From assembly GCA_013336285.1 (NCBI GenBank), contig JAAXTX010000007.1, positions 1 through 42,888 of the forward strand: 42,888 nucleotides of DNA, given 5' to 3'. Shown piece by piece: positions 24,535-33,766 of this stretch. This stretch comes from Candidatus Moraniibacteriota bacterium. GTDB taxonomy: Bacteria; Patescibacteriota; Minisyncoccia; Moranbacterales; UBA1568. Position numbers and translations under genes: made by a program. Every line of letters begins with the position of its first letter. The stretch's first letter is position 1. The notes beneath the pieces are model-generated. The model worked only from the letters and a program-made list of their open reading frames with translations. It did no database searches and was not told where the DNA came from.

Positions 24535-24957
24535 TTACGATTGAATGGCCTGCTGCTCGATCGGATCGATCTCATACACCGTGCAACCGCCCTCATCAAG
24601 CGCTATGCATTTGTATCGCCCGTCCTCAGGTTTTTCCAGAAGTGACTCGGCGATATCGGGCAATAGTTTCGCGATATCCTCGCAGATCGGGAAAAATGCG
24701 GTGCCTCTCGCGATCGGCTCCTGGCCCATGTCACGGAACCGTTGCCAATCCTCACCGGGCATCAGGGCATCGACAAGCGGACGCCAATGGCTGTCGACCT
24801 GTATGCACACGACGACCGCCTGTTCGTTCGACAGTCCCCGTACGTGCTTGGCGCGATATGCGAAATGTCGCAACCTTTCGATACTGTCTTCTACCATCGC
24901 ATGACGTTTCTTGCCGGCATCAGACAAATCTTCCCCGTCGGTATATTGCAGACTCAC
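24535..24957 (-). CDS. Hypothetical protein (140 aa)
   Basis: ORF with a hairpin downstream; no family recognised. Confidence 0.55.
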   Translation of the reverse strand: MSLQYTDGEDLSDAGKKRHAMVEDSIERLRHFAYRAKHVRGLSNEQAVVVCIQVDSHWRPLVDALMPGEDWQRFRDMGQEPIARGTAFFPICEDIAKLLPDIAESLLEKPEDGRYKCIALDEGGCTVYEIDPIEQQAIQS

Positions 24958-25133
24958 GCGTTCCTCCTCGTTTGTTTGGTTAGTAGATCGGAAAATAGAT
25001 GAAAATTTTCAAACGCATCGGAAAAGTATCATTTTCCGACATTGATCGTCAACGGAACCTTGAAATTCCGCATGCGATCGTATCGGTCATAAAACCCCTT
25101 TTCGACGTATGACGGAGCTTGTCCGATCGATGC

Positions 25134-25415
25134 TCACATTTTTTTCAACAGCATATCGATCGCCTGTTCCGGAGGCAGGGTCATCGCTTTTTCCATGGTA
25201 CGCTCTTGCTCCTCGCGTTTTCTCCGCATATCTCGCTCAAACGAGTTCTTTTCCGAAAAGAGCGCGTACAATTGCATCGCGAAGCCGATAACGGCCAACG
25301 CGATTGTGACGATTGTGGAATAATACCGGTCCACATGCAGTACCATGAGAATCCCCGACACCGGAAATACGGCAATAAGTAACGCCGTTCCTTTCATAAA
25401 CAGATGACGCATCAT
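25134..25415 (-). CDS. Small membrane protein (93 aa)
   Basis: Two hydrophobic segments then a charged tail; AGGAGAAC SD. Confidence 0.65.
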   Translation of the reverse strand: MMRHLFMKGTALLIAVFPVSGILMVLHVDRYYSTIVTIALAVIGFAMQLYALFSEKNSFERDMRRKREEQERTMEKAMTLPPEQAIDMLLKKM

Positions 25416-25436
25416 TTGTTCTCCTTTTTTAACGAA

Positions 25437-25472
25437 TATTGATCAATACATGAACTATTGCAATTACAATAG
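25437..25472. promoter_or_regulatory. Tandem palindromes with TATTG/CAATA half-sites over the -10
   Basis: TATTGATCAATA (25437-25448) and CTATTGCAATTACAATAG (25455-25472). Confidence 0.55.
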
Positions 25473-25494
25473 CATAATATATGTGTAATGTCAA
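25466..25494 (-). promoter_or_regulatory. Sigma70-type promoter of the 93-aa membrane protein
   Basis: TTGACA, 17 nt, TATTGT on the minus strand. Confidence 0.65.
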
Positions 25495-25712
25495 TATTTT
25501 GAATATGTCAAAAATTCAGCAACATATTCTACATTTTCGTGTCGCGTAATCCGCAACCCGGGAACATAACACGCGGTCAAAAAACTGTAAACCGTCCGGG
25601 TATACCGATCGGAGCCCGATTCCGAACAGACACGGAAACGACGGTTTCCGGATGCCGATATGCGTGGGATAAAAAACGGCCCCTGATAGTTTCAGGGGCC
25701 TCGCGTTTTTCG

Positions 25713-27278
25713 CTATGGACGGAAATGCGCGATCACTTCCACCTTGTCTCCGAGAAGCGCCTGCAGGAACGCGGCAGCCTGCTTCACGTCTTCGTTCGCG
25801 GGCGTGTAACTGCCGGATTCGCCGTTGATGTGGATCTTGAACTTCACGGTACCGCCGGCATCGCACCGTTCCCCCCAGCCTTCCCCGGCGAATCGCACCT
25901 CCTTTTCATAGCCGGAAAGGATCAGATGTTTCGTCATGATCCAATCGGCGAGGTCGTTGCCGACGTGTATCGGCGTGATGACGACCCGGCTGCCTCGCTT
26001 GCTGTTCGATCCACAGATGACGATATTCTGTTTGAGCATCGTCTTACCGTCGGCATCGAGAGGAAGCATGTCGAGCAGCTGCTTGGCGGTGAATTCCTCT
26101 TCCTTGTCGAATTCCATGGCAAGATGATTCCGAAGAAACCCTACCATCGGCTTCGAGAAGGCGACCGACTTCGCCCGGTTGGCGACGCCCTTCACTTTTT
26201 CTCCTTCCCGGTGATACTTGTCCGGAAGATTCTTCGGCAGATAATCATCGACCCGCAGATCGGCGCTTGCCGGAACGATCTCATGCAGGATATGCTGCAC
26301 GCCGGTCAATTTCCGGACAAGGGCACCGAACGTACTCGGCCTCGAACTCCGGTACATCGCCGTATGCGTCAGATCTTCCTCGAATGCGGGAGCGGGAGGC
26401 TTCGGTTCGGCCTTGAGAACTTTCTTCACGTTGGCGATATCCTGTCCGGACATCCCTTTTTCATCGCCGCCACATGATTTCCCGACCACGCGGACGGGAC
26501 TAGCGAGCACTTTCCTATTGACCGAGTCGAAATGATGCTCAAGCGGGTACGACGTCGTATTCAGGATATCGAAGCGAACGTTTTCCCCTTCATGTTCCAA
26601 TCCCTGAACGACAATCCTGCGAAACAGCGAGTACGGCGACATTTCTTCCAGCTTCTTCCCACCGGACGTGAATCCCGCACCGTTCAGAAGATCGACGTTG
26701 GATTTGGCACAGCTGATACCCCGCTTCCCCACGATCTTCTTCATGGATTCGCGCAGGTCGGACAGCATCTTCGGGCTCGTATCCCGCAGGCGGATATAGA
26801 TACCCGACTGCACCTGGTCCGCCTTCGCGACCTGCGCCTTCTTCCGGTAGTACATGAAGGCGTCAAGTTTCTCGTACCCGTTCTTCCCGGACATGACGGT
26901 AAAGACGTTCGGAACACCGAAGCCGATGAATATCTCGTCCGTACCGGTGAAGAGCTGTTTCAGATGTACCATTTTCTTATCCTTCACGATATACTCCTCC
27001 AATCCGCCCGGATTTTCCGGTATCCTGCCGACATTCACGACGGTCTGTGTCGGCAAGTCATAAAGCGAATTGTGATACATCACCGATGGCGGACAGATCC
27101 CATACTGCGGATTCATCCGTTTCAGGCTCTCGATCTTCTCACGATCTTCAACTTCGACGGACACATCCTCGCCGTTTCTCAATTGTTCCAAGAACTGAGG
27201 ATAGCGAGAGGCAAGCTCCTTCAAAAGACTGATAAAACCCCGGCGACCTTCCGGCTTTTCAGACGATGTATCTTGCAT
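25713..27278 (-). CDS. Hypothetical protein (521 aa)
   Basis: Long ORF, AGGAGA SD, own promoter and terminator; no family recognised. Confidence 0.7.
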   Translation of the reverse strand: MQDTSSEKPEGRRGFISLLKELASRYPQFLEQLRNGEDVSVEVEDREKIESLKRMNPQYGICPPSVMYHNSLYDLPTQTVVNVGRIPENPGGLEEYIVKDKKMVHLKQLFTGTDEIFIGFGVPNVFTVMSGKNGYEKLDAFMYYRKKAQVAKADQVQSGIYIRLRDTSPKMLSDLRESMKKIVGKRGISCAKSNVDLLNGAGFTSGGKKLEEMSPYSLFRRIVVQGLEHEGENVRFDILNTTSYPLEHHFDSVNRKVLASPVRVVGKSCGGDEKGMSGQDIANVKKVLKAEPKPPAPAFEEDLTHTAMYRSSRPSTFGALVRKLTGVQHILHEIVPASADLRVDDYLPKNLPDKYHREGEKVKGVANRAKSVAFSKPMVGFLRNHLAMEFDKEEEFTAKQLLDMLPLDADGKTMLKQNIVICGSNSKRGSRVVITPIHVGNDLADWIMTKHLILSGYEKEVRFAGEGWGERCDAGGTVKFKIHINGESGSYTPANEDVKQAAAFLQALLGDKVEVIAHFRP

Positions 27279-27335
27279 CGTTATGTCTCCTTTTTCTATT
27301 TATTAAGGTTTGAAATCAATTTTTTCCGACTGATT

Positions 27336-27364
27336 AATATAACTTATTTTTATTTTTTTGTCAA
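27336..27364 (-). promoter_or_regulatory. Sigma70-type promoter of the 521-aa gene
   Basis: TTGACA, 17 nt, TATATT on the minus strand. Confidence 0.75.
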
Positions 27365-27407
27365 TCCTTCGTGATGCCTCAAAACTCTATTAGGGTAAAT
27401 AAAAGGA

Positions 27408-27425
27408 CCTGCAAGATTTTGCAGG
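27408..27425 (-). terminator. Intrinsic terminator
   Basis: CCTGCAA/TTGCAGG stem, A-rich on the plus strand (T-run on minus). Confidence 0.65.
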
Positions 27426-27478
27426 CCCATGTTTGCTTTCCATCCGGATTGCCGTCAACGACCAGCCGATTTACCTCA

Positions 27479-28384
27479 TTACATATCTTCGAAACCGCTT
27501 GTAGCCTTCCAGGAATCCCGTCCGGCCATCGTCGGCGCAAGCGGCAATGTCGATTCACCCTGCGTCATCCAGACAAGGAAGGGCCGATCGACAACATAGG
27601 CGTTCTTGAGCGTAAAGCTTACCCCTCGCATCACGATTCCGGTAGCTACCTTCGCCCGCGCACCCTTGTCGTTCATGCGGAGTTTGAACCGCTGAATGGC
27701 CTCGGATACGGACCATTCATTACCGGATTCATCAACCGTACCCATGCCAATGAGAAAGCTAAGATCCGGTTCTATATCCATATCCACCATCGGAATTTTC
27801 ACCGAGGTGTAAGAGTGGGCCAGGGATTTCCGGTTCCGCATGAGGTCGAAAACCGAACAGGCCATGTCGAATGCCGTTTCCGGAACCGCGTTCGGGATAT
27901 GCAACCAGAGAGAGTCACCGGTCTTGGTTTTCAGGCGAAGGAGCGGGGCGATATTACCGGGAACTTCGAACGCTTCAAATGCATCCTTCTTGATCTCGAA
28001 TCCGGGGTACTTCGTACCTGCCGAATCTATGTCACACTTCTCTCCGGTTTCGACCCATTCGATCAGCATGTCGAGAATCGATGCGACGCCGATACCGCCG
28101 TTCAGCGCATCGAACATCGGACCGAAGCCGTTCTCGGCAAGGAAAGTGTTGAGAACGTCGGCATCGGTTGCGGCCTTCGCCTTCAGGCTGTGAAGTCCTT
28201 CGAGCTGATCACGAAACAAGGCGTACAACGCGATCAGTCGCTTTTGTGGCTGATTCTTAGCCTGCCAGATACGACCCTGACCGAGGTATGCCCGCTCCAG
28301 CTCAAGCAATGCCCGCATGATAGTTACGAAATCAAGCGCCATGGTCGGCGCACCGTTTGTTTGAGAACTAGCTAAAATGCCCAT
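27479..28384 (-). CDS. Possible serpin-like protein (301 aa)
   Basis: C-terminal 'VKIPMVDMDIEPDLSFLIGMGT...FKLRMNDKGARAKVATGIVMRG...YVVDRPFLVWMTQGESTLPL' resembles serpin hinge/RCL and final-strand pattern; GGAG SD at 28384 start. Confidence 0.5.
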   Translation of the reverse strand: MGILASSQTNGAPTMALDFVTIMRALLELERAYLGQGRIWQAKNQPQKRLIALYALFRDQLEGLHSLKAKAATDADVLNTFLAENGFGPMFDALNGGIGVASILDMLIEWVETGEKCDIDSAGTKYPGFEIKKDAFEAFEVPGNIAPLLRLKTKTGDSLWLHIPNAVPETAFDMACSVFDLMRNRKSLAHSYTSVKIPMVDMDIEPDLSFLIGMGTVDESGNEWSVSEAIQRFKLRMNDKGARAKVATGIVMRGVSFTLKNAYVVDRPFLVWMTQGESTLPLAPTMAGRDSWKATSGFEDM

Positions 28385-28425
28385 GTGTTTTGCTCCTTTT
28401 TTTAGGATTTTTCTTATTATTAAGG

Positions 28426-28441
28426 CGTTGGTCAACCAACG
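28426..28441. promoter_or_regulatory. Perfect palindrome downstream of the serpin-like gene promoter
   Basis: CGTTGGT-CA-ACCAACG. Confidence 0.6.
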
Positions 28442-28445
28442 TAAT

Positions 28446-28474
28446 ATAGTAACACTATCGGTTAGTTATGTCAA
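28446..28474 (-). promoter_or_regulatory. Sigma70-type promoter of the serpin-like gene
   Basis: TTGACA, 17 nt, TACTAT on the minus strand. Confidence 0.7.
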
Positions 28475-28774
28475 CTATTCTTTAAATTATTCGTCCCTGG
28501 TTCGGAATACGAAAAGAAAAGGTTGAAACGGATATTTCATTGCATTCCTGAGAACGATGAAGGGCTCGCTTCGACCAGATGTCCCTGATACGTTCAACGC
28601 ACGTGGCAGAAGATCGAAATACGCGATCTTCACTGTAACTTGATCCAGCAACGGGTAAGCGGCGCCTGAAGTCCTATTTGCTACCGGGGATATTCGATCC
28701 GCACATCCGAAGATATAAAAAAAGCGGATGTCGGCAAACAGCCTCACCGCTTCATATGTTTCAGCCTGAACCTT

Positions 28775-29062
28775 TCAGCCGATAGGTGATACGTGATCCC
28801 ATGGATCATATCGCAGCGTTCCATTTCGGTCCGTTGTCTCGAGGCGGGCAAGCACCGCATCGTCACTCTTTCGACGGATCTCGGCCTTGAAGCCACACTG
28901 CATCAGATCCACACTCACATAGGCTCTTTTCCCGTTTTCCACGGCAAGATCATCCTTGCCGGATGCCGAAACGATATGTTTCGTGCCATGACTGAAAGGC
29001 AACCCGTCGATAAACAGGTTATCACCCTCCCTGGAAATCATTAAGGCAACTCCATCTTTCAT
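28775..29062 (-). CDS. Hypothetical protein (95 aa)
   Basis: ATG at 29062 preceded by AAAGGAGGAATACG; terminator-like hairpin downstream (~28721-28752). Confidence 0.6.
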   Translation of the reverse strand: MKDGVALMISREGDNLFIDGLPFSHGTKHIVSASGKDDLAVENGKRAYVSVDLMQCGFKAEIRRKSDDAVLARLETTDRNGTLRYDPWDHVSPIG

Positions 29063-29202
29063 CGTATTCCTCCTTTGTTGTTGATCGGTTAAAAGCCTTC
29101 TTACGACAATATTTTCAAATGTATTCATTGAAATAACTTCGGTTCTTCCGTCTCTTTTCAATCGTTCTTTTTAAGATGCGATACCTGTCAACCGAAAATG
29201 TT

Positions 29203-29231
29203 ACCTTAGTACATAATCGCAATTCTGTCAA
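29203..29231 (-). promoter_or_regulatory. Sigma70-type promoter of the 95-aa gene
   Basis: TTGACA, 17 nt, TAAGGT on the minus strand. Confidence 0.55.
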
Positions 29232-29441
29232 TATCCACTTTCGCCGATCACTGCCCTACATCATCCGATCCGAAGGTTTTTCTTCTCCTTCGGTACTTCC
29301 TAACGTTCACGGCCGTAGCAACGACCAAAAGCAATCTGTCCGTTGGAACAATCGTTCCGGCATTCTCATCGCGTTTCGCGATGGGACCATGCGACGGATA
29401 GACGATAATCGTAACAACGATAGAAGCTACCGTTACGGACA

Positions 29442-29786
29442 CTAATCCAAAGTAGCCAAAGACAAAAGAAATATCGCGATTAACGCGGTGATGATTCCTA
29501 CGATTCCGATCGCATTCAGCTTTTCATGAAAAATAACCACCCCGATCACGATCGTCGCCAACAAGCCGAGAACCGACCAAATCGCGCCTACGATAGAAAG
29601 CTGGTTTTTAGCAAGGATCGCCGGCAGCCATGCCAACACTCCCACCGAATACAGAATCAGTATGTAGATCACGGAGATGAATTTCGGTTGTATGGCGAAT
29701 TTCTTGGACATGAATTCTCCGGCGGCGAAAAAGAGCGCGGAAATAAGCAGCCAAAAGAGATAATGTACGGATAATAGAAATTTCAT
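29442..29786 (-). CDS. Four-TM EamA/SMR-like (DMT superfamily) membrane protein
   Basis: 'GAIWSVLGLLATIVIGVVIFHEKLNAIGIVGIITALIAIFLL' resembles the DMT C-terminal repeat. Confidence 0.7.
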   Translation of the reverse strand: MKFLLSVHYLFWLLISALFFAAGEFMSKKFAIQPKFISVIYILILYSVGVLAWLPAILAKNQLSIVGAIWSVLGLLATIVIGVVIFHEKLNAIGIVGIITALIAIFLLSLATLD

Positions 29787-30125
29787 ATCTGGAAAAATTG
29801 AGGATACTGCGCCGATTCAGAATATCATAAGTTCGAAATTCTGTTCAGCGGTGACAAAACGAGGATTATTGCGTCCTTATATATATTGACCTCGGAGACG
29901 GAAGTCGATTACGGATATTTTCCTCCCGTCTATTATGATTCCACGACTCAAAAGCCGCCGGCTGAACGGACGCTTGCGCATGAGACGCGCGAGGAACGGA
30001 CTGCCGTGCGCGGGAACCGAAAAACCCTATCGCAAAAAGCGTGCGAATAATAACGGGATAGCTGTTCCATTTCCCGATGGGTTCGCAAGGCCGATCACGG
30101 AACGATCATAGGTAGCCGATTCCGC

Positions 30126-30797
30126 TCAAATGTCCTTTACAAAGGAAAATCGCTTATACGTAGGAAAGACTGTCGTCCGTTCGACCACCCGTAAGCGTGA
30201 CGACTCAAATGCCGTGTCGAAATCGTTTCGTGTATGCCGGTATATTTTTACCCCGAGCCACCATTCCATAACTATCTTTCTCAAGAAGTAGACCGCCAGC
30301 GCACTCACCGTACCCTCATTCTCATAGTCGCGGGTAGTGATGAATCCTTCCGGCATCAACAGCTCGTACCAAACCTGCAAAAGTTTTTCGAGTGAGCCTT
30401 CGTCGAAGAACTCGAAAAATGCATCCGTCTCGATCCAATCGATATTGGACCTTGGAATGATACCCAACAAATCAAGGGCGTTCGTCCTTATTATGCGGAT
30501 ATCGCTGTCCTTGTATTTTTTCGTCACGAGTTTCACGACCTCTTTGAGATGTTCTTCGGCAATGTCGATGATCCATATAATCGCGTCGGGATTCCTGCTT
30601 GTCACGAATTTTATGAACTCGTCCGCGGTTCGTTCGTTTCCGTCTCCGCAGAGCAGACACGAGAAGTTCTTTTTGGAAAAGTCGGGCCTAAAGCCGATAG
30701 TCGCGAGATCTTCGATCCCCTTCCGATACGCCCATCTCAAGTAGGCTCCGGATATGGGGTTGTTCGCGTATAGCTGATAATTCCGATAGTACCTCAT
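30126..30797 (-). CDS. Methyltransferase-like protein
   Basis: 'FSCLLCGDGNERTADEFIKF', 'AIIWIIDIAEEHLKEV', 'IRIIRTNALDLL', 'IDWIETDAFFEFF' Rossmann-like pattern; start set to MRYYRN. Confidence 0.6.
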   Translation of the reverse strand: MRYYRNYQLYANNPISGAYLRWAYRKGIEDLATIGFRPDFSKKNFSCLLCGDGNERTADEFIKFVTSRNPDAIIWIIDIAEEHLKEVVKLVTKKYKDSDIRIIRTNALDLLGIIPRSNIDWIETDAFFEFFDEGSLEKLLQVWYELLMPEGFITTRDYENEGTVSALAVYFLRKIVMEWWLGVKIYRHTRNDFDTAFESSRLRVVERTTVFPTYKRFSFVKDI

Positions 30798-31074
30798 GGT
30801 AAGAATAATATTTTGAGTAATGACCGAACAGACACATGCGACAATAAGACTGACAGGGTGAGATTCCGAATCGCTACGGCGGGTCACATAGGAATGCTGG
30901 TTTCCCCATTTCTTCTCATCCGGATAAATGTTACCACAACCCATGAAAGTACGTGCGATAAAATCGGTGGATACCCATTTTCTCGATGCGCCGCCGTGCG
31001 GACATCCTCTCACCTCGATTAACTGCCCGGTACACCGACTGAACGAAGTATGTCTTTCGAATCGTAACGCAAGC

Positions 31075-31116
31075 GAAACCGTTCACTCGCTCCGTTCGGA
31101 GTCGAAACGAAAACAA
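31075..31116. repeat. 42-bp identical repeat, copy 1
   Basis: GAAACCGTTCACTCGCTCCGTTCGGAGTCGAAACGAAAACAA. Confidence 0.85.
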
Positions 31117-31304
31117 GAGCCTCCAAAAATGATAGCTTTGCTTTGATCGGTTCGCGTTGCGGGACAGCTTTCGAACACTTGGGTAGGAGACGGCGTTTTC
31201 TGATCCGACACTTACATTTAAACGGCTCGACAATCTCAACGCGCTTACGATTTCTTCCTACATACAGAAAACCCACCGAAGCAGATTTTCTGCCGGTGGG
31301 CTCA

Positions 31305-31619
31305 TTATAGTTCCTTCTCTTTTTCTCCATCCTTTTCACGCTCTTTTTCCACCCTATAGCAGACGGCTGCTATAATGATACCCACCCAATAGATAGCCGA
31401 GCATACTAAGATCCACCATTCCCTTTGAATCTCAGGTTCCGATAAGCCGTCCATTTGACTTATCAGAATAATTCGACCTTCCGTCAAATAGGTTCCGATT
31501 TCGACAACGAGATAAGATCCGGATCCTAATGTCAATAAAAGTACGATACAAGCCAAAAAAATAGAAATGATAGGCTTAATTATCGCCCTGTACCAGATCT
31601 TCAAGCTACCACTTACCAT
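31305..31619 (-). CDS. Small two-TM membrane protein (104 aa)
   Basis: Two hydrophobic segments, charged KEREKDGEKEKEL tail. Confidence 0.55.
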   Translation of the reverse strand: MVSGSLKIWYRAIIKPIISIFLACIVLLLTLGSGSYLVVEIGTYLTEGRIILISQMDGLSEPEIQREWWILVCSAIYWVGIIIAAVCYRVEKEREKDGEKEKEL

Positions 31620-31893
31620 CTGATTTTCCTCCCGTTTACATTATTAAATATCAAACATCGCTGATCGGCTAATATAGCATACTTTATAGGTCCTGTCCAG
31701 TGTAAACCAGTAAAAGCAACACACCCGATACATTTCGAAAATAGAGTCTGAATCAAGACTCTTTCTTTACTCTGCTCGGGCGGCAGGATTCTCCCTCGCC
31801 TCCCGGTGCGCCGTCGCGCTCCTCGGGCTGGGCACTGCCTCACGATTATTCCAACAGGAACAATTGCTCCGGCGCTCTCATCCTGACGCGAGT

Positions 31894-31935
31894 GAAACCG
31901 TTCACTCGCTCCGTTCGGAGTCGAAACGAAAACAA
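31894..31935. repeat. 42-bp identical repeat, copy 2
   Basis: Identical to 31075-31116; upstream extension completes CGAGTGAA-ACCG-TTCACTCG hairpin. Confidence 0.85.
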
Positions 31936-32146
31936 AGACCGCGCATAATATGACACCCTTGTTTTCGTCGTCTCCACTTACCGAACAATCTTAGAACTTT
32001 TATCGGACCAAGTTTTGTATTTATTACAAGTATTTGAGTTAAATATGAAAACAAATAACTCACCAAATGCAGACGAGACTTCTATTGCTGGGTGGTTTAT
32101 AAAGTTACCGATTGAAAATCGTATCAGGTAATGCACGTATAAAAAA

Positions 32147-32166
32147 GCCCGCAAAAATTTGCGGGC
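32147..32166 (-). terminator. Intrinsic terminator of the vWA gene
   Basis: GCCCGCAAA-AA-TTTGCGGGC with minus-strand T-run. Confidence 0.8.
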
Positions 32167-32189
32167 TCCCCTCGACGCTTCGCGCAGGG

Positions 32190-33254
32190 TCAAACGTCTT
32201 CTACTTCGTAGAGGAACAACGTTCCACCGATGAGCTTTCTGTTGTACGACGTGCTCTGGACGAACACGTGATATTTTTCCAAGCTCGTCGGTTTTATCTT
32301 GCCCCTCATTCCGAGCGGCAGACCGATGATTTCCCTGGCCTGTGCGCCGGAGTACATGTCACCGGTCGTTTTGTCCATCAGAACGACTTCCTTGCGTTCC
32401 TGGATGGTCTCCGGCTTCGTGAACTGATAGAAACCGCGGCCGGTCTTGAACGTCAGCCCCTGTTCCTCGACGAATTCCCTGATCGCCTGGTTCGCATCGA
32501 TTCCCATGACCTGGAAACGACCGGCCGGAACAGGAATTAGACCACTGGCTGCAGCCACTTTCACATGACGGCCGGTGAGTGTCTCGAAAACCGAAGCCAT
32601 GTTCCGGCTCATGCGGTTTCCGCGCTGGACCTCTTCCTGGAACGATTGGAGATCCACCTCGCCGACCTGCTTGTAGCAGATGGCATAGATGATATCCGTG
32701 ATCGCGGCAAACTGATCGAGGGTAAGATAGTATCCGCCGGTTTTGCGCGCGATCTCTTCGTAGAAACCCTTGGAATGACGACGGATCCCAGGCATGGCGT
32801 GTACGCCATAGACATGGATTCCAGCCTCCAGCAGCAGTTCCAGTTCGTTGCGCCAGTCGACCCGTTTAACGTTGCCGGGATAGCTTTTCTCATGCGGCAC
32901 ATCGTCGCCGATCATGACAAAGACTTTTTCATTGCCTGCCTTCCAGGACAACGAGCGGGCTTCGTGAAGCACGAGCTCGTAGCACTCCGGGGCATCGCCG
33001 CCATAGGTAGCACCGACATTCCTGATAAACCGACATATCGTCTCCAGATCGGTGGAAAAATCCAACGACTTGGTTACATAGGTTATGCCCGCATCACAGT
33101 AGTCGCCGTGAGCGGTTATCGCGATCCGTAGATTCGGTATGTCGCGGAACAGCCTGCGAACTGTTTCTTCAACATGGCGACGTACCTGCGTAAGGCACGG
33201 ATACACCGAACCCGTGGTGTCAAACGAGAAAAGCGCATCGACTCCTTTTGCCAT
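32190..33254 (-). CDS. von Willebrand factor A-domain protein
   Basis: MIDAS-like 'FSFDTTGS', 'VGATYGGDAPECYELVLHEA', 'VFVMIGDDVPH'. Confidence 0.75.
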   Translation of the reverse strand: MAKGVDALFSFDTTGSVYPCLTQVRRHVEETVRRLFRDIPNLRIAITAHGDYCDAGITYVTKSLDFSTDLETICRFIRNVGATYGGDAPECYELVLHEARSLSWKAGNEKVFVMIGDDVPHEKSYPGNVKRVDWRNELELLLEAGIHVYGVHAMPGIRRHSKGFYEEIARKTGGYYLTLDQFAAITDIIYAICYKQVGEVDLQSFQEEVQRGNRMSRNMASVFETLTGRHVKVAAASGLIPVPAGRFQVMGIDANQAIREFVEEQGLTFKTGRGFYQFTKPETIQERKEVVLMDKTTGDMYSGAQAREIIGLPLGMRGKIKPTSLEKYHVFVQSTSYNRKLIGGTLFLYEVEDV

Positions 33255-33366
33255 CTTTCCCTCTCTTTTTTTATGTTGCGTTAATTGGATTTACCCCTGA
33301 GATTGCCTCTACTTAAGCCTTTTCCTCCTTTTTTTTGCGAGAATTATTGTAAAAGTGCAACTTTGA

Positions 33367-33395
33367 ACATTATCATATTAAACGATTTCTGTCAA
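33367..33395 (-). promoter_or_regulatory. Sigma70-type promoter of the vWA gene
   Basis: TTGACA, 17 nt, TAATGT on the minus strand. Confidence 0.65.
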
Positions 33396-33596
33396 TACAC
33401 GAGAAATGGCTCCTGAAAGTCTACTATCGATAGTTAATGATGGAGTTCATAGTTGTCGAAACCTCAGATTGGGCGCCACTCCGCGATTATTCCCGCTGAA
33501 ATATCGCCCGACGTTCTCATCCTGACGGAAGTCGAATCGTCGGCTTCCTCCGCCTACGCAAAAAGAAAACCGCCCTTTCGGGCGGATTTCATTTTG

Positions 33597-33668
33597 CTCC
33601 GGCGGCAGGATTCGAACCTGCGACCAAGGGATTAACAGTCCCCTGCTCTACCGCTGAGCTACACCGGA
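33597..33668 (-). tRNA. tRNA-Asn (GTT), no encoded CCA
   Basis: TCCGGTGTAGCTCAGCGGTAGAGCAGGGGACTGTTAATCCCTTGGTCGCAGGTTCGAATCCTGCCGCCGGAG folds as a cloverleaf; anticodon loop CTGTTAA. Confidence 0.95.
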
Positions 33669-33766
33669 ATAAATTTTCAAGCGAACTTGAAACAGAGACA
33701 GTATAACCAAACCATTTCGCATTGGCAAGAATCCAGCCTCCCAAGCGGATTCCATTCGTGAATAGC

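Noticed and set aside
25539-26477. 312-aa plus ORF
   Set aside because: Antisense shadow of the 521-aa gene
27371-28375. 334-aa plus ORF
   Set aside because: Antisense shadow of the serpin-like gene
28487-28747. 86-aa minus ORF
   Set aside because: Starts inside the terminator hairpin of the 28775-29062 gene and has no SD
29790-30120. Possible hidden gene or ncRNA in the intergenic gap
   Set aside because: No sustained ORF, promoter or conserved fold that I could support; looks like decayed sequence
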